From Isoetes taiwanensis (lineage: Eukaryota; Streptophyta; Lycopodiopsida; Isoetales; Isoetaceae): a stretch of DNA of 64,000 nt. The position numbers were made by a program, and so were the translations under genes. This document shows, one piece after another, positions 57,719 through 64,000 of this stretch; the stretch's first letter is position 1; every line of letters begins with the position of its first letter. The notes below the pieces were generated by a model that was given only the letters and a program-made list of their open reading frames with translations, was not told where the DNA came from and did no database searches. The stretch spans positions 6,119,216 through 6,183,215 of the forward strand of contig JAJEKV010000005.1 in the NCBI GenBank assembly GCA_021234155.1, given 5' to 3'.

Positions 57719-58044
57719 CTGGGTAAAAGCATGTTATGGTGTACCATTTTTGGAACCCTCAAAAGTACCTACACTGGGTACTTTTAAAACTGGTACTTTC
57801 TGTTTTTTCTTTCCATTAAAATCAATAAAAAAAATTTGAATTGAAGGTCAATAACACATCAATCTATAGTATTAGAGGATAACAATACTATTAGAGACTA
57901 AAATAAATGAATTAACTCTTAAACTTATTGTTTATTACGGCATTTATGCAAGTTCCCAGTACCCAGTGCTGGGTACTTTTCTGGGTAGCTTTGCACTCCC
58001 TAAAAAGTACTTTAGATGGTACACCCTAGCATGCTTTCACCCAA
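57719..58044. mobile_element. MITE-like element with ~29-bp terminal inverted repeats
   Basis: Left end CTGGGTAAAAGCATGTTATG (57719 on) and the reverse complement of the right end, TTGGGTGAAAGCATGCTAGG (58044 down), match at 25 of 29 positions, both ending in GGTGTACCAT. The interior has further GGGTACTTTT / AAGTACC motifs near both ends. 326 bp, no ORF, no clear TSD. Confidence 0.7.
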
Positions 58045-58095
58045 CTCTTAGTATTCCTGCTATAGTTTTTATAATATATACATAATTAAATTTTT

Positions 58096-58290
58096 TCATT
58101 CTGTAATAGCTAACACAGTGGCAAACGATCCTCCATTAGGACGTGTAGAAATAGCCATGTGATAATCAGGCATACAGAACTGTTGCAAAATATAAGAATA
58201 GCCATGGTGAGGATTCCAATAACCATGATGTGATCCGGCATTGGGACAAATGATGCCAAAAGAGCTACTGCCTGTCACAACAACTCCCTA
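58096..58290 (-). CDS. Gene-like terminal exon, function unknown
   Basis: Minus strand. After a possible acceptor (CTGTCAGTTTAG, ~58302-58291) one frame reads GVVVTGSSSFGIICPNAGSH, HGYWNPHHGYSYILQQFCMP and DYHMAISTRPNGGSFATVLA, with TGA at 58096-58098. His/Tyr/Pro-rich and free of stops. I do not recognise the family. Upstream exons were not established, although CTTCGTTCTACAG at about 58385 could be another acceptor. It could be a real last exon or an old gene scrap. Confidence 0.35.
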
Positions 58291-58741
58291 AACTGACAGA
58301 ATATTCTATGCCCTATTTTAGAAGACGACAGAGAATTGAACTCTGCTCTGAGCACCAACTACTGGTTCAAGAAGAGCTGTAGAACGAAGCAAAAATGTTA
58401 GAACGAATCAGAAGTAGAATAAAGTCTAAAGAATGAAGAAGTAGAAAAAAGAAAGAATAATCATTCTTCTAGCCCAGACCTGCCTCTGTTCTTATCGATT
58501 CTGTGAGCAAATAGATGAAGCAGAAGCAAATGAGGTCTCATCGGATCTGCCTTATCTGTGATGAAAAATGCTGTCGTTGCTCCAAGCTCCGTAACCCTAC
58601 TTACATCGAAACCTTAGGAGGATCATCGAAATCGGCTTTATAAAAAGAAGAGCTAGATGGTGATGCAACATCGTCCCTGCTTACAGTAGGCGCCCCGCTT
58701 CAAGAATGCAATCACGAATGCGATTATTTAGAACTAATAAT

Positions 58742-58915
58742 GAAAGAACTGGTTGGAGCCTTTGCATCATAACCATAGTCACCGCCTCGTCTCCGACTTG
58801 AAAGAACTGGCTGGAGCCTTTGCATCATAACCATAGCCGCCGCCTCGTCTCCGACTTGAAAGAACTGGTTGGAGCCTTTGTATCATAACCATAGCCGCCA
58901 CCTCGTCTCCGACTT
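58742..58915 (-). repeat. 58-bp tandem repeat, three copies
   Basis: Units start at 58742, 58800 and 58858 (GAAAGAACTGG(C/T)TGGAGCC...). On the minus strand it reads RRRGG(D/G)YGYDAKAP in one frame, but 58 is not a multiple of three, so successive units shift frame. Confidence 0.9.
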
Positions 58916-58999
58916 GCTTCAAGGGTGTTCTGGATCGGGAGGAAGCAACATCCAAAGGTATCTGGGCCGTCATATTTAGGGCACGATGCACAACGGACA

Positions 59000-59828
59000 C
59001 ACACTCTAAAACATTATAATATATATTAATGATAGCTAGTTTGTATAGGAATAGAGTATTAAGTATAGGCAAAAATATGTTGTAAGTATAGCTGACATGT
59101 CGATAATTCTAGAGAATTAATGATAACATAGGGTGTAAGTAATTCTAGAGAATTGATGATAACTAATTCGTATAGGGTATAATTCGTATATGATGCGATG
59201 AAAGCATTTACAATCGTGCCTACTAGGCTATACGAAATCTTGCATACAACTACTATATCTGAGGAACCTTTTCTCTTTCATTCTCAAACCCTTTATTTTC
59301 TACAGCTCTACAGACACACACATATAATCTATGTATAAGGTTCACATAAATGATGCAAAATTTAAGCATACTTTAGCTATCCAATTTGTATCTCTAGAGG
59401 CAGATTACTCTCCTCATGTGAACCTTAACTAGGAGCAAATACAGGGTAATTTGTAGTCTACTTGCCCTTGAGGCAATATCTAAAACATTGTTGAATCCAA
59501 GTGACCTCAAAGATTGTTTCTCTATCTTCATTGGAGTTGCCACATATGAGGGTTTATATCGTGTAACATTGAAATCTGCAAAATTGAGGGCTTTATAGAT
59601 TGGTATATAAATACATCTGATAACTCAAACCTGTGCCAAGAGGCAAGTAGACAATCCAAAGGCAACAGATAGTGAGTACATTCCAAAGACAGAAGGCACA
59701 TTGAGTAGCATTTTCCTTTTGGTTGTGCACATTTTATGTGTGCACTCTTTCTATACAGACTAATACATAATTTTCAATTTCAAAACTACATGTATGTCAT
59801 CTTGTTCTGAGTCTATTTTGTCCTCAAG
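59000..59828. other. No gene seen
   Basis: AT-rich; short repeats of TAATTCTAGAGAATT(A/G)ATGATAA at 59102-59125 and 59140-59163. Possibly intron or upstream sequence of the frame at 59829-60194. Confidence 0.4.
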
Positions 59829-60194
59829 TTGTATTTCTGGAGCGAAGGCATCAGGACAACCTTTGAAGTTAGAAAATCCATTCTTAGCACCTTTGCGCCT
59901 CCTTTAATCAAAGAGCTTGTAAGCCACCATGTGGGTCATTCTTCCCTCTTAGATCGTGAGCAAGAAATGGCCATCTATAACATAATCCACCATTTCTTCT
60001 TTTCTAATGCAGATTCTCAATACAAGCATGGGAATAATGTAGAATCAAAGGGTTCTTCCAGTAAGCAAAGGGTCCTCAAGCATCACCCCAATCTTAGATC
60101 CAGAGCAATAGAATTGCTATCTTTCCCTTCTGTAATGCAAAATTATGAAGGCAAAAGCTCGAAAAAATGTAAAAGCAAGAAGGCCTTACAGTAA
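59829..60194 (+). CDS. Hypothetical protein exon
   Basis: Open plus frame of about 120 codons ending TAA at 60192-60194. It reads IRTTFEVRKSILSTFAPPLI, KELVSHHVGHSSLLDREQEM, AIYNIIHHFFFSNADSQYKH and a basic end KSSKKCKSKKALQ. There is no ATG at its start, so it would be an internal or last exon, or a pseudogene. I do not recognise a domain. The composition (charged, few low-complexity runs) looks like real protein rather than repeat. Neighbouring exons were not identified. Confidence 0.35.
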   Translation: MYFWSEGIRTTFEVRKSILSTFAPPLIKELVSHHVGHSSLLDREQEMAIYNIIHHFFFSNADSQYKHGNNVESKGSSSKQRVLKHHPNLRSRAIELLSFPSVMQNYEGKSSKKCKSKKALQ

Positions 60195-60685
60195 ATCACT
60201 CTTGCAAAAGATAGTATGGAGCTTATGTGAATCCATCTTAAAATATGAAATTGTTGCAGCATGCCAAAGATCATGTAGACCTTTTGAAATCCTGGCCAAT
60301 AGTCGATTTGGCTATTAATAGCAGACAGATATAAACGCTGTAATTCTTCCGGAAATATTGATGCTGAGTATGAAGCAATGCTTCTGCATGCCAAAGATGA
60401 AAAATGAAAACAATGCCTTGGGTCTCTTATGCAGATGTTGAGTTTTATCATAGTCAATGGAAACTGTGCATACACCAAAATCTTGAAGAAGAAGCCAACA
60501 ATAACAGATAACAAAAAGGGAAAACAATATATCTTTTCCGTTTGACAATTTCTTGTGATTCTTAAATGTAGAAATTACCTGAGCAACAAATGTTTTTGCA
60601 CTTGGAAACATAGAGTTTTTGTTTGTTTATGCTGCTCCCGGATCGCATTAAGCATGGGCATTTCTTGTAGAAAAACATAAGCAAT

Positions 60686-61271
60686 TATACTCAGTCATAT
60701 AGGGTTGATGTCTCCTTTGTGAAATTTTTTGCCTAAATCACCATTTAGGCTCACTACAGAAGCCCCGTGTAGCAACTGCTATAAACATGTCTTATATTGC
60801 TTTATCAAACCTAGGCCCTAGGCCTCGTCCACACACATGCTCAAGCTTGAAATGGAACGAAGATGACTTTTTAACTTTGTATTCCTCTGCCCTGATTAAT
60901 AAATAGTGCATACAAATATGAGATGACCGTAGAATTAAAGCCTAAGAATAACTGCATGTTGCTAGCAAAGACAAAGAAATAAAATTCTAAAATATGGCAT
61001 ATATCTTGATTAACTGATGACAATTTATGCACGACTAAAACTGGAATAAGGTTTATTACTAGCTTCCAAGAACGAAGTATACTCAGTCATATAGGGTTGA
61101 TGTCTCCTTTGTGAAAGTTTTTGCCTAAACACCATTTGGGCTCACTACAGAAGCCCCGTGTAGCAACTGCTATAAATATGTCTCATATTACTTTATCAAA
61201 CCTAGGCCTAGGCCTCGTCTGCACACATGCTCAAGCTTGTAACTTTGTATACCTCTGCCATAATTAATAAC
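60686..61271 (+). repeat. Direct repeat pair of ~165-215 bp
   Basis: 60686-60849 and 61078-61239 are close copies (TATACTCAGTCATATAGGGT ... CACATGCTCAAGCTTG). A further match (AACTTTGTAT(T/A)CCTCTGCC) continues to about 60902 and 61271 after a 21-bp gap in the second copy. No coding sequence. Confidence 0.85.
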
Positions 61272-61279
61272 ACTAGATA

Positions 61280-62640
61280 GAAAATAAGGATATTTTAGAT
61301 TTTTGCAAGAACAATATCATCTAGTTTGGGATTTGTTGGTTTATTAGTTTCATTGGTGTGTTATTCTTCCTGGTATGTTTTGTCATCTTTTAGACCATCT
61401 CTGAGGCCTCAGAGAGCGGGCAATCTTAGGTGCCAAACACCTTTTTCTATCTAGATTTATTTGATTTGCGATTGCTCAATGTGGCTCTTTCTAGGCTGTG
61501 AAAATGACTATGATGGATGAGTTAAGCACGCTTAAGCACAACAGGACTCTCCGACTTGGATTATTAGCCTAGAAGCAAATTTGGAAATGGAAGCTGTTGG
61601 GTACAAAGGAATGGTATATGTGGTCCATCATTCTTTTGATTTGCTGATTCACGACAAATAGTCCATTTGAATCTGCCTTAGTCTAATGTTTAGGAAGCCT
61701 AATCTTCAAATCTTAAGCCGTTAAGGTAGACGGCTTACGCAAATTTTGTTTATTGAATAACACCATCTGTATATTTGTTGTTCTTGATGTTGATTGTTGA
61801 AACGACATCCGTAATAAAGCTAGAAAGGAGTTGCGTCACTTTTCATTTCTGACTACATTTGAAATTTTAATACCTTGGATTATTGAGATCCTGAAAACTT
61901 GATTACAATCAGCTGAATATAAGGATATCTTTGCTAGTACATATAAATGCAATTGGGCAAGGTCGTGTAACTAGGCATATGTAGATGCAACTGGGCAAGG
62001 TCTTGTAACGAGGCATCATATTCTCTTTAGCACACGAGTTTGAACTCACCTAGTTGAATCACAAAATTATCTTAAATTAGCAAATGTGATGATATGACGG
62101 ACACCATATTGTTGATCAACAACATATGAATAAGATGGAAATCACATTCATACTGATCATGTTGTTCCACATTTTCGTATTGTGCAACATTAGTTTGTCA
62201 CTAGATCCTTGAACTAGATGAAATTAGTAGACTCTTAGATATTTGGAAACAACAAAAGTGCATTAAGTGGGAGCACACAATAGCCAGCAATGGATAATGA
62301 TATGGCTATCTATGGTGGAGAGCAATGGACAATGATATGATTATGGTTAAAGCTATGAATGAAAGAAATGTTGGCATCGCCACGATAAATTTCTTGTAGT
62401 GTAAAACGTACATAGACTTCATCCTTGTTGCATTCTAGGAGTTGCACCTACATTAATTTTCACTCGTATCATCGTAACATGATTGGATGTTTCATCTCTA
62501 GGCATTGTGGACCCGAAAAAAACTGGATAGACAAGCCTTGGAGACCTACATTCCAGAAGAGTGGTTGTATACTCATGCACGAAATATCTCGAAATCCTCA
62601 GGCTAGGAATTGAAGGGTTGACATCAAAGGTTCAAGTCCT
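61280..62640. other. Intergenic, no gene seen
   Basis: Only short frames. A loose tandem copy (ATGCAA(T/C)TGGGCAAGGTC(G/T)TGTAAC) lies at 61949-62010. Confidence 0.45.
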
Positions 62641-62654
62641 CAGAAAACTTGGAC

Positions 62655-62757
62655 CACGTGTTTCAAAATGTAGTTAATAAACTGGGATACTACGGCCACG
62701 TGGACAACGCCTTGCCACAAGGAGAAACAGGCAACCACGTAAAGGCGCCTTACGTGG
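62655..62757 (+). promoter_or_regulatory. G-box/ACGT-element cluster upstream of the LON-domain gene
   Basis: CACGTG at 62655-62660, CCACGTGG at 62696-62703, and CCACGTAA / TTACGTGG in opposite directions at 62735-62742 and 62750-62757 around GGCGCC. ACGT-core boxes are bound by plant bZIP and bHLH (for example PIF) factors and are common in light- or ABA-controlled genes. The cluster is about 80-180 bases before the first ATG of the transcript region. Function is inferred. Confidence 0.55.
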
Positions 62758-62833
62758 CAGGCGCCTATTCGTCCCCCGTTTTGCCCTATTTGAGGTCTGT
62801 ATTTCTTCACAGCGGCATCCAATCCTTGTGGCT

Positions 62834-62941
62834 ATGGCGGTCCGGCCATACCCAAGCCCTTCCCTTGCATGCTGTTCCTTCCCGCGCCATACCTCTTCAA
62901 ACCCGTTCATTTTTTTCCGTTCTGCGCTTCCTACCCGCTAG
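62834..62941 (+). CDS. In-frame upstream ORF before the LON-domain gene
   Basis: ATG 62834 opens 35 codons (MAVRPYPSPSLACCSFPRHT and so on, Ser/Arg-rich) ending at TAG 62939-62941. It is in the same frame as the main start at 62981, 39 bases later. Its sequence looks like the beginning of a plastid transit peptide. It may be a regulatory uORF, an old start lost by the TAG, or upstream of the real transcription start. Confidence 0.45.
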   Translation: MAVRPYPSPSLACCSFPRHTSSNPFIFFRSALPTR

Positions 62942-62980
62942 CCAAACCAACAGTCCTTTTTGATCCACCCCCAAATCGCA

Positions 62981-63901
62981 ATGTTGGAAGTTTCCAGCTT
63001 AGGGCATTCTTCCCCCTTGATTCCCAAGTGGGTTTGCCAGGATGATGCTGGAAAGGGCTTGGCTCAGAGATCTCCTGCCGGATCTAAATGCTGGTGGCCC
63101 AGGCCTGGAAGCAGCTCTTGTGCAGATTATACTAACCAGCGATTTTTTTCTGATCCAAGGCAGTGCAGTGTTGATTGGAGGAAGAATTGGAGGGATTCTC
63201 AGAGTTCATGGAAGTGCAGGGCCTCTTCGTCCTCTCCAGATTTCACGGCAGCTGCAAAGGATGCTGTGGAGCTGCCCCTTTTTCCATTACCGTTGGTTTT
63301 GTTTCCAGGTGCCATTCTTCCTTTGCAAATCTTTGAGTTCAGGTACCGCATTATGATGCACACTCTGCTTCAAACGGATTTGAGATTTGGAGTTGTGTAT
63401 GCTGATAGAACCACAGGCTTAGCAGAAGTAGGGTGTGTTGGAGAGGTAATAAAGCACGAGAGGCTTGTAGATGACAGATTTTTTTTAATCTGCAAAGGCC
63501 AGGAGAGGTTCAGAGTTGTGAATGTTATGAGAACAACTCCATATTTAGTTGCTCAGGTAGAATGGCTAGAAGACAAGCCATCAGATGAGCCTGAAGATCT
63601 AGACACACTGGCAACAGAGGTAGAAAATTACATGAAGGATGTGATAAGGCTATCAAACAGAATTAACAGGAAGCCTGAGAAGGAGGCTCCTGAAGATCTA
63701 AGGAAAAATCTGTTTCCAACTCCATTTTCTTTCTGGGTTGGAAGCACATTTGAAGGGGCTCCTGGTGAGCAGCAGGCTTTGCTTGAATTAGAAGACACTG
63801 CCCTTCGCTTGAAGAGGGAAAGGGAAACTTTGAAAAATACCCTTAACTACCTCACAGCTGCCTCTGCTGTAAAGGATGCTTTCTCATCTTCAGCAGAATG
63901 A
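62981..63901 (+). CDS. LON substrate-binding (N-terminal) domain protein, probably plastid
   Basis: 306 aa, single exon. Residues 1-95 are Ser/Arg-rich with few acids (PRPGSSSCADYTNQRFF, SSWKCRASSSSPDF), a likely plastid transit peptide. The LON N-terminal domain starts at ~97 (VELPLFPLPLVLFPGAILPL, FEFRYRIMM) and goes on with DLRFGVVYADRTTGLAEVGC, IKHERLVDDRFFLICKGQER and FRVV; a helical end (LELEDTALRLKRERETLKN) closes it. There is no ATPase or protease domain, so this is the stand-alone plant LON-domain type, not Lon protease; similar Arabidopsis proteins are about this size. The role is unproven, perhaps substrate recognition or a chaperone-like function in plastids. Start chosen as the first ATG after the in-frame stop at 62939. 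No breaks; likely a live gene. Confidence 0.9.
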   Translation: MLEVSSLGHSSPLIPKWVCQDDAGKGLAQRSPAGSKCWWPRPGSSSCADYTNQRFFSDPRQCSVDWRKNWRDSQSSWKCRASSSSPDFTAAAKDAVELPLFPLPLVLFPGAILPLQIFEFRYRIMMHTLLQTDLRFGVVYADRTTGLAEVGCVGEVIKHERLVDDRFFLICKGQERFRVVNVMRTTPYLVAQVEWLEDKPSDEPEDLDTLATEVENYMKDVIRLSNRINRKPEKEAPEDLRKNLFPTPFSFWVGSTFEGAPGEQQALLELEDTALRLKRERETLKNTLNYLTAASAVKDAFSSSAE

Positions 63902-64000
63902 TTTATTCACTTCCTGGCATGTACCCTATTTCTATCACTGGTTGTTTACCAGAACAAACACATACAATGCAATTATACCAAATTTCTTTATATATGCCTT

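Noticed and set aside
62649-62963. 104-codon frame before the LON-domain gene
   Set aside because: It runs over the promoter and is out of frame with the LON gene; no domain and no family resemblance.

Overview
The window is nuclear DNA of a land plant. It holds parts of ordinary plant genes with short spliced introns (65-180 bp): the 5' end of a TOPLESS-type corepressor (positions 1-968, minus strand), a small Ole e 1-like secreted protein (44638-45281, plus) and a plastid-type LON-domain protein (62981-63901, plus). Almost everything between them is nested, decayed transposable-element sequence. The mix of Ty1/copia, Ty3/gypsy, hAT and several LINE lineages, including LINEs with pentanucleotide tails, would suit a large plant genome such as a fern or other seed-free vascular plant. 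The species cannot be fixed from sequence alone.

Layout. 1-1620: TOPLESS exons 1-5, leader and probable core promoter. 1620-2700: a mosaic with tandem micro-duplications and a short mitochondrial-type small-subunit rRNA 3'-end fragment. 2700-4930: AT-rich, no gene seen. 4938-12400: an old LTR element split by a copia element (6182-11177, TSD AGAAA). 12700-17670: L1-type LINE remains, including one copy whose middle 2.5 kb is inverted between exact 60-bp inverted repeats. 20560-26875: another LINE 3' end split by copia element 2 (20982-26798, TSD TCTTT), which itself carries a 5'-truncated LINE. 28700-31910: LINE fragments on the minus strand. 31919-43239: an 11.3-kb hAT element with 11-bp terminal inverted repeats and an exact 8-bp TSD, whose left end is present as three tandem units and whose last exon is split by a 5.6-kb GC-rich LINE. 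43248-44130: the rest of the LINE that the hAT entered. 44638-45281: Ole e 1-like gene. 47300-49648: 5' half of a Ty3/gypsy element. 49800-51100: LINE and LTR-element scraps. 52440-57282: a nearly full-length LINE with two ORFs. 57719-58044: a MITE-like element. 58100-62640: small repeats and two gene-like exons. 62641-63901: G-box-rich promoter and the LON-domain gene.

The three cellular genes show no functional link; they are islands in repeats. Every autonomous-looking element carries stops or frameshifts in its enzyme genes, so none should move by itself, although the first copia still has an intact Gag-protease ORF. No previously undescribed system was recognised. The most informative structures are the hAT element (triplicated left end, exact TSD, three-layer nesting), the LINE inversion with duplicated breakpoints, and the in-frame upstream ORF of the LON gene.
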